Of a DNA stretch of 64,000 nt, positions 37,201-49,874 are shown piece by piece. Below the pieces are notes generated by a model that saw only the letters and a program-made list of their open reading frames with translations, made no database searches and was not told where the DNA came from. Both the position numbers and the translations under genes were made by a program. Source of the DNA: Echinococcus granulosus (lineage: Eukaryota > Platyhelminthes > Cestoda > Cyclophyllidea > Taeniidae); contig NW_020170422.1 of assembly GCF_000524195.1 (NCBI RefSeq), forward strand, positions 334,663 through 398,662. The letters are read 5' to 3'. Position 1 is the first letter of the stretch. The number at the start of each line of letters is the position of its first letter.

Positions 37201-40200
37201 CAAAAATAATTACTCAGTCCTTACGCCTATTAGAACCTCATACTTTGTTTGCAAATAGGCTAATATGAAAAATGGAGCCTTTTCATTGTTGTGATACGGT
37301 CACAGCACCGACTTGATAAATTCAGAGAGGGTTTGGATCCTCAACTGAGTCATGGGCTCATAGGCGCCCAGTCAGTTTGATAAAAGCCCACCAATAATTT
37401 CAAATGTTAAAGAAATCGCACTAACGAAAACATAATAGCTTGATGGAAGGCTGAGGTGGGCAACTAGATGCAAACAAATCATTCACTCTTGACAAATAAG
37501 TCATCTGAGGTTCTCTACTTCCTGTTTATGGAGACATGTCAGTCAATTTCTTCATGTTCAAATCGATTAAGGAGCTACGTAAATCCATCTTTCCTAATTT
37601 AGCAGAAGTACACGTCAAAATGCCTTTCCAAAATCAAAGTGATAATGTCTGCATTTTCAAAATCATGGAAATTCAAACATGGTAAAAGTACTGACAATGC
37701 AACAGACAACGAATGACCACTGCTTCCCCCTTCTCAAAACATAACCCACTTCTTTAAGGTATTTACTGATTTATTTTACCTCACACCCTTTAAAGAAAGT
37801 TTTTTGCTCAATCTAAGTGTTACAACTTTTGAAGTAGAAGTAGTAATAGTAATGATTGTTATTTGAAGAAGATGACAGCGTGCTAATTAAAGTTGTGAAA
37901 AAGAATATCTCTTCCGTAGGCAAGGCTAATGCTCACATACAGGCGCACGTGGCAAAATAATTCACTTTATCATTGATGGAATAAGGTTTAATAAGCCTCC
38001 TCTTCATTTTTTTCTTTTTATTTTACAGATTCTCCATGCATTGATGAAGGAAGGCGGTTTTTCTACGCAAAAAAAGGGGTTAATCAATTGTGGCCGGATT
38101 TGAGAGTAGGCAAGTTAACAATTGTCCGAATTGGTGTATTTTGTTGAAGCCGGAAGTAATAACCACTACCGGACTTGGGGTGTCCATAAACCGTTGCAGC
38201 TTGTCAACACCTCCTCCACCACCAACGCCGCCACCACCAACACCGCCGCACTCCAAATATATATGGTTTCGTGAATTATTTTGAAAATTTATATTTCATG
38301 AGTGACTCAGCCGTAGAGGCAAGACCATCACCTTCTCTAGCAGCATCACACACATACACGGAACAAAGCCACTGTGTTTATTCATTCACACTCGGTAGTA
38401 CAAAGTGAGAACGTTCACTCATCGTTTGACCCTTCTGTTATGGAGTAAGTTGTGCAGGAGGAAAAAAGTGCCTCCGGAAGTCCACAAGTCGCAGCAGAAG
38501 CAGGAGGAGGAGGGGGATAAGAATCAATGCCACGTTACTTCCGGTCTGTAGACATCTTATCTTGTGTAGACCTTATACAAAACGTTCTTCCTTCACCAGT
38601 CTCGTGGCACTTTCTTGGCCAGGTCAAAGGGTTAGGAAGTACGGCATGAGACCACAAACTCACATGTACATTTGTTTGTGTGCTAATCCACGCAATCACA
38701 ACGGTTTCTACTCATGACGCCATCGCCTCTCTCAGCCTATCACCCTAGATACAATATGTTTATCCTAGAAACGGGGAGGCGCTTTAATACATGACTAAGA
38801 GCAAATGCAAATATTAGTCGCTCAGTCATTTATTCCTTTGCTTACCCATCATCATCACCACTGCCACGTGTGTTCAATGTTAGAGGCGCAGCAAAAGACC
38901 TACACGCCTACATCTGCCTCTTCGTCCACTGCGCCAAAATTTTCACTCTTTTACGTTTTAAGGCCTTATATACACATTTATTTACAGCTCTTTGACAAAA
39001 ATTTCCTAACCTTGAATTTTGTTGGAGTCGCAAATTAATTTGACAGCGAACGCGTAAACTGCTTTAGGGGTGATTGAATAGTTACGAGCTATGGACATTC
39101 AATAACTTAGGTCTAAAAGAAAAGCGGAACCACAATTTCTAATAATCGTCATAGTTGCGGTTTTAAAAACGACAGCCCTGTATGCTAATGTAACTCCTTA
39201 ATTGTTCGGTTTCGGTAATGGGCAACTTGAGAGCTCGACATCGCACCTCATTCGGGCGGCCTGACCTCTGGGCCGTGTCGTTGGCCCGCCAGTCCTTCTG
39301 TAATTTGGCGATACATATTCTGCCCCGGGTATTATGTCTTCGTTTATCTTCAGGGGAGTCTCGGAGGGGGAGGGGAGGAAGAGCTACACTAATATGCTAA
39401 CCTTTGTTAATAGGTCTCCTTTCTAAAACAAACAAAGGACACAGTGGTGGTCAGGGTACACAAAGGCTGTGCAGAGACATAAAGCACAAGGTTCTATGAA
39501 TGAAAAAAAGTTCAACTTGAATGGGCGTAAGCAGAAGGCTTATTTGTTCCTGAAATCGTGAAAATCTAATCTTTGCAGATGAGTCTGCAAATTTAGAGGC
39601 TAACCAACAGGTATTGTGTTGATCAGCGACGAATGCAATTATTAAAATGGGGAAAAGGAATGGGTCCAGGTATGAAAATAAACCATCGTGATTATATTTG
39701 CTTATGACAACAAAGAAAAACAGATTTTCAAAACAGTAATGCTACAGTGAGTATAGTGTTTGCGTACTCTAGTCCGTTTCCTCTTCTCAAGTCAATCACG
39801 GGATTAGCGGGTCGCCACAAATAGCATTGTTACCCTAAGTGTATCAATGACTAAGGAAACGAAATTTCACGTTACACGGAGAAGTAATTTCACTTTTAAA
39901 GTTAGTGCTTGGAGGCAGGTTTCCCATTACTTTAATATATTTTCATATAATATTTGCCAATTTCAGTCTGTCGATCAGCATTTTTTCTTAGAAAAAGTCT
40001 AAAAGTTACGTTAATCGTCAAGGTATGCAGAGAGGAGACAAAAAGCATGCCTTTGTATAGAGAAAAAGTCAATTGGCAGGAAATCATATCCATATGGGTT
40101 TTAGTAGCAGAATTTATACTGCCGACTTTATTTCGAGTTGTTATCCTTATACTCTAGAATGAACAAGGAAACTTGATCTGCTTCAGCGCATCGACTAAAA

Positions 40201-41124
40201 AATCTACGAACGAGATTCAGATAAAGACAACAATGGTTTTGGTTTGCACAAGGCAGCATGGAGTGCGCAGCCAGCGGAGACCCGAAATCTAAAATTCGGA
40301 CAGTCCGATGGAGAATTTGTTTATCTCACATCCCACACCCCTCCCCGACGCCCCAGCCTGGTGCTCAATTCGCACATTTTAATCTTTCCTTTTTATTCAC
40401 CCTCACCCAAACAGGCCAGATGGATAGAAAATGGACATTTTGGACATGCCTGCCCTCCCATTCACACTGAAGAGCGGATAATCAATGCATAAAAGCAAAA
40501 CAGCGATGGAGCTTCAGGACCAACTCAACCACAGGGGCCGTCTAACTCACTCCCCCTCCAACTCTTTGGGCCTAACAAGAGAGTACGAGGAACCCGCACA
40601 TTCCAATCACACAAGGTATCTGGAAAGAGTGAGGGGAGGGTAAAAGGTGAGTAATAGATTTATCAGACGGTACAGTATGGTGTGCCACCCCTTCATTTCT
40701 ACTTTTTCCCCACCAAGGTATGACAAATTTACTATCATGGTCATTATAGTGGGGCATGAAAATAGGTATCTTCTGTAGATAAAGGTAGCCCTCTCATTAA
40801 AACCACTCATGGAAAAAGGGCTCATCGTAATCGAAAGAGAACTAAAAACTCACGATTTGACGGGGACTGCGGTGGCGGCGCCTGCAGAAGGGCGGTGGGT
40901 GGCAGACTGGCGAGAGGGAGGGCTTGGCTATGAGGTAGAGTACTGAAAGTCGCTGCGCATTTCTGCAGGAACTCTGCACCGCAGGGAAAGGATAGAAGAC
41001 TAGCGGTGTTGGTAGAGTCCAGTTGGTCCACAGACGAAGTCTGCGGTGGAGGTGCCACTGTGGCTGCAGTCGCTGCCACCGACGCTACCACCGCGTTCAC
41101 GCTCAGATCGAGTGCTTCACTCAT
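28260..41124 (-). CDS. CASZ1: Castor/CASZ1-type zinc-finger transcription factor, 7 exons, 984 residues
   Basis: Predicted nuclear DNA-binding regulator of cell fate, as Castor is in insect neuroblasts and CASZ1 in vertebrates. Exons: 41124-40854, 36204-35971, 34915-34746, 32846-32673, 30601-30400, 30286-30149, 30025-28260. All phases (1,1,0,0,1,1) agree and total 2,955 nt. Eight fingers of the family's special form (C-x4-C...H-x-H-C-x2-4-C...H-x3-4-H): Cys204-Cys209/HFHC; Cys260-Cys265/HYHC; about 318-357 (HFHCRRPGC); about 377-415 (HIHCIRPGC); about 540, 620, 745 and 810. Fingers 1-4 are split by introns so that joining exons restores each finger (for example KADM+EKHKNHH, HCIRPG+CDYIV), which strongly supports the model. 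An AT-hook-like KRGRPPK lies near residue 690, a Thr/Ser/Pro-rich linker near 440-490 and an acidic tail. ALDLS (4-8) and AIDLS (123-127) resemble CtBP-binding PxDLS motifs (inference). The first intron is 4.65 kb, typical of a regulated developmental gene. Confidence 0.92.
36851..36872. repeat. Palindrome with 9-bp arms CATGTCACA / TGTGACATG
   Basis: Arms are separated by four bases and lie in the first intron of the Castor-like gene. Same GTCAC...GTGAC core as the others. Confidence 0.75.
38211..38250 (+). repeat. CCN-type trinucleotide microsatellite
   Basis: A run of CTC, CAC, CAA and CGC triplets with strongly C-rich plus strand, in intron 1 of the Castor-like gene. It would read Pro/Thr-rich in one frame but has no coding context. 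Confidence 0.7.
39189..39392 (+). repeat. Solo-LTR-like copy with possible target-site duplication
   Basis: Starts TGTAACTCC and ends GAGCTACACTAA, with the family landmarks GGTTTCGGTAATGG, GGGCGGCCTGACCTC and TACATATTCTGCCCC. The octamer TATGCTAA occurs on both sides (39181-39188 and 39393-39400), as a target-site duplication would. A G-rich insertion (about 39362-39378) breaks the 3' part. It lies in the first intron of the Castor-like gene, on the opposite strand. Confidence 0.7.
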
Positions 41125-41299
41125 CTTCTGTGATTTTTTACTTGAGGTTTAAAAAAATCCCCGGTCCGAGTAATGTGATTAGTGGGTCAAGTCAGGACGG
41201 AGTCAAAGCATTTGGTACACATTGTGGTCTTCTTTATAACAAATTTATAAGTGCGGTGACAGCCTTGTGATTGGCTAGCACCCAATATGTAGTCGTATT

Positions 41300-41322
41300 C
41301 GCGTGCGCGCGTGCATGCGCGC
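41300..41322. promoter_or_regulatory. Alternating purine-pyrimidine tract upstream of the Castor-like gene
   Basis: A strictly alternating run of about 23 bases rich in GC/GT steps, about 175 bp upstream of the Castor-like ATG at 41124. Such tracts can form Z-DNA and often lie near promoters. The surrounding 41.27-41.45 kb is richer in CpG than most of the window. Promoter function is inference. Confidence 0.35.
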
Positions 41323-43223
41323 CAGATGCAAAAGCAGCCAATCAGCTGAGGGTCGAGGGCAGGCCGAATTGGTTAGCATCAGCTGTTGCGCAAGCGTTTG
41401 CCCTATTCCTCCTCCCTCCCTCCTGCCCTAACCCAGAGGTCATAAACACCTCGGATACGCGCTTAAAGACGGTTTCCTTACTCCCTCCCCCCTTCTACCC
41501 TAAAATATGTCACTTTCCAAATGTACGACAAATAGTGGATACCACAGCGTGGATACCACAGCAAACGTGTGTCGCCATGCTGTGTTCTTTTCACCCATAC
41601 TTTTAAGCCATGAGGACTGCACCCTCCGTACCGGATTTCAACTAGTTACAAATGGAGCGGGATTCGGTTCTACGTGAACATTTGCACTGTTTAGGCAAAC
41701 ACTTTTACAAACCTTCTGATGTGTAAAAGGTAACTCAAGAAAACCAGTCAAAATTCGTTCCCACTTGTACAAATTTTGACAACAGAACAAAAGAAAAGTG
41801 CATGGAAATAATGGTGGTTAATAAAAGCAAGATGAATTGGATGATAATTGCAAAACTGGACTCTGCGATGCGATTAAATTAGTGCCTTTCTATGTTCACA
41901 TTTCTGTGCCATGCCCTCCCTGACATTTCCAATTGTACAAATCATTTGACTTTCCCTATTTGAAGTCAAGTTATCTTAATCTACCTAAATTTACGAGTAG
42001 GAGTACCTGAGGCAGCAAAAGTGCGGAACTCCCTATTGGGCCCACTTGAACCTCAAGTTCCTTCCCTGCACCACTATTCGTAAATGTTTTAACTTTTTCA
42101 TCCGTAACTTAAACTTGAAACTCTAAAGGCCATAAACACTTACTTATTTATAAGCATGATTTTAATTTTAGAGACCATGCTCCAATCTCCACCTCACTTA
42201 AATCGCATTAATAGAGAAAATGGGAATTGCAGAGTCATATATTCAATGGGCATACGCACTGTGGACAGATCCGGACCTCTCATTATTAAAAATGGATCTT
42301 AAGTTGCCATTTTTCACGTAATTGCACCATTATCATAAGAAAAATATAGTAAAATTATCAACAGACAAGTTGACAATCTTTTACAGGCTAAATTGATCAC
42401 AAAACTGCGCATCTGCTTACTCTCAGTGTTCTCAAATGGTCCACTAATGCCAAGTAGTTGAGAATCAAGGTAGCTGGGCATGTACCTCTAATGAGAAATC
42501 ACTTACTTCATTTCAAAATGGCGCCATTTTTTCTAAATTTTAACCCCATTGATTCGTTAGAATTTAAACTTTGCCTCGTCCAATTTTCGAACTACTTTGG
42601 GACCATTATTCGGACAAAAAAACCGAGGTTACCAACCATCAAAAAGGTGTAAGCGATTTGAGGCATGGCGAATTTTAAAAAGTTTACCAATTCCCAGCCC
42701 TGGGGCCATTGGCTACGGCGGGACTGGTGGTGTGAGAACCCACTTTCGGAGCGAGTGAAAGGGACAGCGCAAATTTACACAGCAGTTGTTGAGATTAATA
42801 GGCGTCCGTTAAGAGTAAAAGTGGGAGCATGCTCACATCATGTAACAAGCAAGTATCCACATCTTTGTGTGTATTTTCACATAAGTTAAGATGGCCTTAA
42901 CAAATAAACTATCGCCTGGATACGGTTAATCAGAAATGCGCTAAAGTGGGCTGATATCATGATCATTGAATTGACACATCAAGAAGAGGCAATTGTTTCT
43001 TGTTGTTCTAGTGCTATTAGGCCAAACCTGCTAAACCTATTTCCTACCACTTTTCTTAATGCATAAAACCATTCTAAGGCTCTAGCTATAAAGCTAAAGT
43101 AAAGCAAGTTGGGTCATCAGCCCAGGCAAGCATTCATTGTCATAGTGGCTATTGGAATCACACCATTTACTCAGCTGGCTGCCATATGTTTAGGGGATAA
43201 AAGTGGCCACATTCGCTACTAGG

Positions 43224-43239
43224 GTCACACATAGGTGAC
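43224..43239. repeat. Imperfect GTCAC...GTGAC palindrome
   Basis: Reads GTCACACATAGGTGAC; the outer five bases pair and the centre has mismatches. Intergenic, about 430 bp left of the assembly gap. Confidence 0.55.
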
Positions 43240-43658
43240 GCTGTGATTCCCATGACCCAAGTCCCCTCGTCATACAAAAGATTATAACAATGGACTTCAT
43301 TACTGCAACAGTAGCAGTAGTGGTAGTCGATTTTTCTTTAATGCATCTGGATCTAACCACTCAAAATTTGGAAATTTCACAAATCTTTATACAAAGTGCT
43401 CATAATTTAAGCCCTGCCGATTTAAAGAAGTCGCAAAATCATAGAATGTCTCCACGGTATCACAATTGACAATTAACTTCAGCACTTGATAAGCTAATTT
43501 CATGGAATAAGGTCATTTTTGTGTTCATGAAATAAGTGGTTTTTTCAAAACGTTGTCCAACAAATCATGGTACAAAGGCAGGTATTTGTGTGTTCATGTA
43601 AGTGCATAGGTATGTGTGTAAGCAGGCCGACAGGTGGGCGATAGGAAGGAAGGGAGAT

Positions 43659-43758
43659 NNNNNNNNNNNNNNNNNNNNNNNNNNNNNNNNNNNNNNNNNN
43701 NNNNNNNNNNNNNNNNNNNNNNNNNNNNNNNNNNNNNNNNNNNNNNNNNNNNNNNNNN
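43659..43758. other. Assembly gap of 100 N
   Basis: Exactly 100 unknown bases, the usual placeholder for a scaffold join of unknown size. The left flank is GGAAGGAAGGGAGAT, a purine-rich simple sequence that may have stopped assembly. Confidence 0.98.
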
Positions 43759-46700
43759 CAAATTTGTCGGGCCCTAATAATAGACCATTACGTCACACGA
43801 TTCGTTAGGGACTCACATCTCTAAGGCTTTGATTAACAAACTGGCCTTTTTTAACATTCTCACTTTATACTCTGATTACTACGTGGGTTGCTAGCTCGGG
43901 ATAGGCATGGCAAAAGGGAAAAGTCCCTTTTATTTTTTTTTCATACGTTTAACGGCCTCACGTGTTTAGTGGAATGTCACGTCACAACATTTTCATCAGG
44001 GGGTTAATTTTGACGTTACAAGGGGAAGAAGCCATGACCCATTTATCCCTAGGATGCGATGTTCGGACATCCATCTCAGAAGGGCAACTTCTTTATTACG
44101 TTATAAAATCTTTAACACATTTACGTACGACAAGTTGTACTACTTCAGTGATCAATTTTAGGATCACAAAACACACGCAGTTTTGAACCGGCTATCAGCG
44201 GTATAGATCCTTTGCTGAAAAACCTGACTCTGGATTCTTCACAAATTGATATCATTAACAACGAATTTAAGAATTTAAGCTCATTTATTTTAAGTAATTA
44301 TGAGAAGGTTCCCGCCGGCTTCTTGCAACACATTTTCACAGGTCTAACGGGTTGGTATCCCAGCTAAAGAAGCATAATATCATTCCCAAAATTTGCCAGA
44401 TCTTTTTTGCGCTATAGCTACCGGACAATCGTGGTTAATTGAACACGGGGAGCCTACTCACCCCTCTCCCCCAAATTATGGATCAGTGTAAAGGTGAAAT
44501 TTGTGTTTGTTTTGAAAACCTTTAATAAATTACCAAGAGTAGGGTGGATACAGTCAAAAGCAGAGCTACACATTTCTGGAATTAAACCTCACTTATTATT
44601 TGGTAGGCACAAAGAAAAAATGTACTTGAAAGCTATTATAAATCAACATTTGTCTCAAATGCAACAAGTGCTCTTCAAAGTACAGAATAATGGTAGATCT
44701 CACTGGAAAACTTTTTCAAAATGTGGCTGCAACAAATTTAGCAGTGTGGACTAGGTTTTCCATTGCTGACTGGTTGCTGCTATTGTTGCCGTTTTGGAAA
44801 AATTTGCTATCTGGACCCAGAAGAACGGCTGTATGAGTAAATAAAATTCTTGTGGTGACAAGCTAGTCCACCCCTGAAGTGATGCTTGTGCAGGTGTAAG
44901 CGGTCTTCTGGAAGCATAAATATCTGGTAAATTGATGGTATTTACGAAACGGATATAAGTATCAAGACTTCCTGTATGAACAAGCCGTTTCTTATTCACG
45001 TACACAGAGCAAAATAAAACGAAGTAGTTTAAATGTCTGTAAGTCTACCGGAAAGGGCTTAAATGATATTTTTGAGGTTCAGTCTGTTTTTAAAGATTCC
45101 TCAAGACTGGCAGCAGCAAGAGGCCTCTGCGCCACCGTCATGGCTAGTAAGAGGGGTCGGCTAAGACCAGGCAGTTGGTATAAACAAAAAAATGTTAGTT
45201 TTTCCACTGATGTGCATTGACTTTAAGCATTCATTTTCGAACCGTATAATCTGTTCGTCGATGACAAAGCCAGGCGGCACCTCATAAACTTGACATTTCA
45301 ATGGACTTGAATCCCAATTTTATAAATACCTAAAACAACTTAGTTTTGGGACTCACTTTGGCAGATAACAACAACGATGCTTTGATACAAAAGTAGATTT
45401 AAAGTGGAAGAAAATATTACGCTGGTGCAATTGCTACGGAGAACTTAAGGAGAAGTCCAAGTAAGGGGAAAAAGGCCAACTTTGCCGATGAATTTGTCGA
45501 AGAAAAAATATCTAGGGGAAATAGTTATGATAAAAGAGGTAATTTTTAGCTACAATTTTTCCTCTTCCATCCGAAGTGGATATTACTTTGTCACAAATAC
45601 ACCTAAAAGGGATAGTAGCAAAAAAGACTTATCTTCAAGGTGTTTTTTTTAGAAAAATGACAAAAATGCATTAAGTAGGGAGAAAAGTATCTCAGATAGC
45701 AGATTAATGGCAGTCGGCCATAACTGAGGTCGCCGTGTATTTGTAATCCTCTCATTTTGTAGCTACCATAAGTAAATAAAGTGCCTCAAATAATATTCAC
45801 TTTTATTCTCAAAGCCAAGAAAGTATTGTGATCTCAGACACTGTTGCTACAGGTTCAAAAAATAGTTATGTATTAGAATTTGGGGTGATGGATTAACTCA
45901 ATGATTGCTCCAGTGTCAGCTTTCACTCAGTAGCACTTGACATGATGAAAAGCACCAAAATAATATACAAGAATCAAAGAGCGTTTTCATCCTCCACTTG
46001 GGACATTTACCTTAGGCATAACTCATTTCGAATTGAATACTTCCTATTGTCATCTTTTAAGCTTGACTCCAACTTCCCTCTCCTCACAAAGAAGGCGCCG
46101 ATGAAAAAGCATAATGAAAATATTACCTTCAATTCGACACACTTTTGCCTCGTGGTACCTCTGTTTGCTTCGATTTCTAATTAAGTTATGTATGAAACAG
46201 AACCAAAGAAGGTCTCTTGCCAATAATGAGGACCATCTACCTACTTTTAGCGAAGTTTTGCTCAACTGCACACTGCCAGTCCTCTCATCTTCAGGACTCG
46301 GTTGCGTGGCACACTTTAATTGGTTTTTAGGAGAGAAGGCATCGACTACGTTGCAGCTTTCAAAGTCTGTCACCACAGATCGAATCAGGACGGAGCTGAG
46401 GTGAAGTAATTGTAGCAGATAACCTCGGGATAGTTGGGTAGATAGTTAACTTGCTTATTTACATACACATCAAACCTACCAGTCAGTCAACAAGATGTAC
46501 ACACACACGCACGCAGGAGGTCAACGAAGACGCGAAAACTGAGAAAGTGGAGAAGAGGAGTGCTTGATAGACTGCTGTACGCAAAATCGCGTTTAAACAG
46601 GCTCTTTCTGCCTTCTTCAAGCCTGCAATTCTCCTCTGTGTGTGCTTGGGTGTTTGAGCGCACGAATTTGCAAGCGAGCCTGGTGTAAACAGTAGATTGT

Positions 46701-47788
46701 TGGTGTTAAAAAAACATGCCTATGCACGCATTCACCATCTTTGAGTGTCCGTCTGTATGAATCGGCCAATCGTTTTTAAACCTGTTCTCTTTTTCTCCTA
46801 TTTGCTGTTTGTAAATTTTTGTGTGGTGACTTTTTTTGCGTAGTCTTGAAAGCGCTCCTTCATCTATTGCCACAATGCATCGAAGATAGATGAGAAGATT
46901 GCCTCTCCTGGTAAAAATGTTTACAAGGGAGATTTACAATAGCTAAGCAGAACTGTTTAATCAAACAAAGTGGCACCACAAGGCAACCGCTTAAGTGTTG
47001 TGCTTATAATACGATTTCGCTAACAATTTCCGACGGAAAGAGACTGGAAAGCCAGACACTCTCTTAGTTGCTTTCCAACAATATTCATTAAAGATGGAGA
47101 CAAAACTACGCCTTTTTATTATTCGACCCTTGGCACCTAGAGTAATTATCTTAACTGAACGGGACGGGATAAGAGACGCCGGATACCAGTTGTTCCTCGC
47201 CTACTCGGGATGCAAAATGACCTGTGAAAATAGCCTATTACGTAAAAGGGTGGGGTGTTCAATAATTTAAAGTCCTGTAGAGCATTAAAATATTTAGTAT
47301 TATTCAATTAGCAATGCACAAAATTGGAAGACAAAACACACAGGCGCAAATTCTTAATGGGTTCACGTCAAGATCTGATCCACTGATCCATAGCCGACCT
47401 AAGCCCACTTTTCTCAATTCTATAGTCTTTGATTTACCTATTTATTTTATAATACAAATGAAGCAAAATAGCGCCTGAAGTAATGATATCCAAAACAATG
47501 CGTGGTTACTTTTGCTTCCGCAACCTCATTAATTCGTTGTCTCTGCAGAAATAATTGAATTGCTGGTGAATTGGAGTGCCAAATCACAGTGGAATGGGTG
47601 TTAGACCAAGAAACCGGAAAAGTGTTTTGGTAATGGATTGCGATTTTCCAACAAGATTCAAAGGAGGGCAACTCATACCTCATGGTTACCTCTTGACTTG
47701 TGAAGGCTATAATCAGTAGTATCAAAAATAAACAAAAAAAACTTCAAGCTTTTTATTTGATGCAAAATTATCTTTCAAATAATGCAAG

Positions 47789-47980
47789 TATAGCTCCCTG
47801 AGACTTTAAAAAGACGGAGGGAGGTATAATACTTGGGCAGAATATGCAATGTCGGCATACAGAAGGGCCAGGGGCTACTGACGTTACCCGAAAGTCAGGC
47901 CGCCAGGTGGAGGTACAATGGCAGGGCCGCTAAGTAGTCCATTTCCAAAACGGTGAGTTAATTATCTGAACCTACTAAGT
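47789..47980 (-). repeat. Solo-LTR-like copy, minus strand
   Basis: Reverse-complement copy: on the minus strand it reads CCGTTTTGGAAATGG, GCGGCCTGACTTTCGGG, CATATTCTGCCC and GTCTCAGGGAGCTATA. The 5' boundary near 47980 is approximate because the TGTA start is not clear. Confidence 0.6.
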
Positions 47981-49695
47981 AAGATCAAATCTCCACCAGA
48001 CTCTTTTGCTACACCATTTTTGGACTTATTAAGAATCTGTCAAATGTACTGCTTTTCACTGGCAATCATTATAGGATTACGAGCCAAAATATGTTTTCTT
48101 TGGAAAGAAACCAGCTTTCAACAAATTCTTAGCAAGTAGGTTTCTACATCCTATTCACGATTTGCTTATTTTATTTAAATGTCAAATGTTGGTGATTCAG
48201 AATCTGAACCTTTGATCATGTAGGGGGCTGATTTGACCCATTTTTAAACGTTTAACAATTAAAAATAAGGAAAACGACATTAAATTAAAATTGAAAGTGA
48301 TCTTTAACCTCCGAACAAGAGTGAAAGTGAAAGGCACGTCTCTCTTGTATCTCTTTATCCCCTCTCCAACTTTAATGCTAAAATGCTAATTGTTTAGCCT
48401 GACAGGTGACAGAAACGTTTTGAGGCAGTTTGACTGACGTTTGAGTCAAACAAAATTTTAAATCGGCGAATTTGCGTCATGAAATTTTGATTCTGAAAGC
48501 AAACTACAAGAGTGAGAGAGGGTGTTGCGCTTACAAACCACAATTTTCATTGGTACCTCTTATAGTGCCACCCCACGGTACTATTAAATTGTTCATTTTA
48601 CCGGCAAATTGTTATCCATTACTGCATTTAAATCACACCTCATTTATTTAGGGCTCTGATATTTGTGCTGATTGGTTCACGAGAGGAGAAATGAGACCCA
48701 TATTTATGGAGCTACATCCATCTTAGTTTCTTCCAAAGGGGTAAACATTTTACGATTCACAGAAGTCTATTTTAGTAATTCCTGCGAATTATTTGTCTTC
48801 AGATGAATGGGTAGTTCTGCATACCTTGCCTTGTGACAATAACAGTGATAGGGTGCAATTAGCCCACACCTGAAGCAACTATACACGTATTCACGTTCAG
48901 CTGTCTTCCATTCACTTGGAGGTTATAAACACCTTTAAATGCATCACAAGCTTATCATTGGCAACCATTTTTAAGCGGTTCTGGTTCCACCAAAAAACCC
49001 ACTCATAATCATGCCATTATAAGCCATCTTGTTTTGTTGGTTATTTGTGAGAATTGGGGGGTTATTAAACAATCAAACCGATGACGATTGTGCACACCGA
49101 TACACAGACGTATGAATAATCTTGAAAAAAACCTAAATGATTTCTTTACAAATTTATTTTTCCATTAACGTTAAATCTATTAGCTTTTAATTACTCCAAA
49201 AGAAGTCGAGCCTTAACTCACGTTCCACGGTTGGACCTGAACCCACTGCCATTCCTGAGATTTCATTTATCGTAGTAAGTAATTTTCATAAGACCAGCGT
49301 TGTCACACAATCGTAACATTAGGCTCAACATAATTAGCTACACAAAAAATTTGAATTAACTTGAAACAATGATGGAACGTCTTATGGAATTAGGGTTTAC
49401 TTAATATCAGCAACCACGTAAAAAATTTAAGAATTTGCGTAACTGAACCCAAGTACCAAAGATTAGGAGCGTTTACTTCATGAAGTGTTACCGTATACAA
49501 GGCGAGTTGTGGTTAGTTGAAGTGATTGGGGCTTATTAATCCACACTGCTCCGAAATGAATGGAACATTAATTACGTTTTTTACCAACATCGAGTCATGC
49601 CTCTACATCGGTTTGCTTTTTCGCTAACGACAAGCTAAAAAAAACCACAGATTGAAGAAAAATCATTATCGAAGCAAAAATACTAAGCAGCAACA

Positions 49696-49874
49696 TGTTG
49701 GTAGTTTGTTTAACTCCTCATTTTGGTAAAGCGGGAGCCGAGGGCTTCGCCATTGTACCTCCGCTAAGCGACTCGGACTCCGGACCATGCCAGTAGCCTC
49801 AAGCCTAACTGTTCGTCGATAGCACATTATTATTAGGTCCTTTTTCGTCTTAAAAGAAGTCTCGTGGTGCTAAA
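49696..49874 (+). repeat. Solo-LTR-like copy
   Basis: Starts TGTTGGTAGTTTG, then TTTAACTCCTCATTTTGG, CGCCATTGTACCTCCGC, GGACCATGCCAGTAGCC and AAGTCTCGTGGTGCTA. More diverged in the middle than the copies near 54-57 kb. Confidence 0.6.

Larger units (their letters stand above)
36205..40853 (-). other. First intron of the Castor-like gene (4.65 kb)
   Basis: Bounded by donor GTGAGT at 40853-40848 and the acceptor ending at 36205. It contains the solo LTR at 39189-39392, the trinucleotide run at 38211 and the palindrome at 36851. No nested gene was recognised. Its size makes it a candidate place for enhancers. Confidence 0.6.

Noticed and set aside
44751..45005. Minus-strand open frame (NKKRLVHTGSLDTYIRF...)
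   Set aside because: No ATG, no matching donor, no related exon nearby.
46264..46402. Minus-strand exon-like stretch with acceptor CACCTCAG and donor GTAGGT
   Set aside because: Signals look good, but no partner exon or homology was found and the plus strand is open too.
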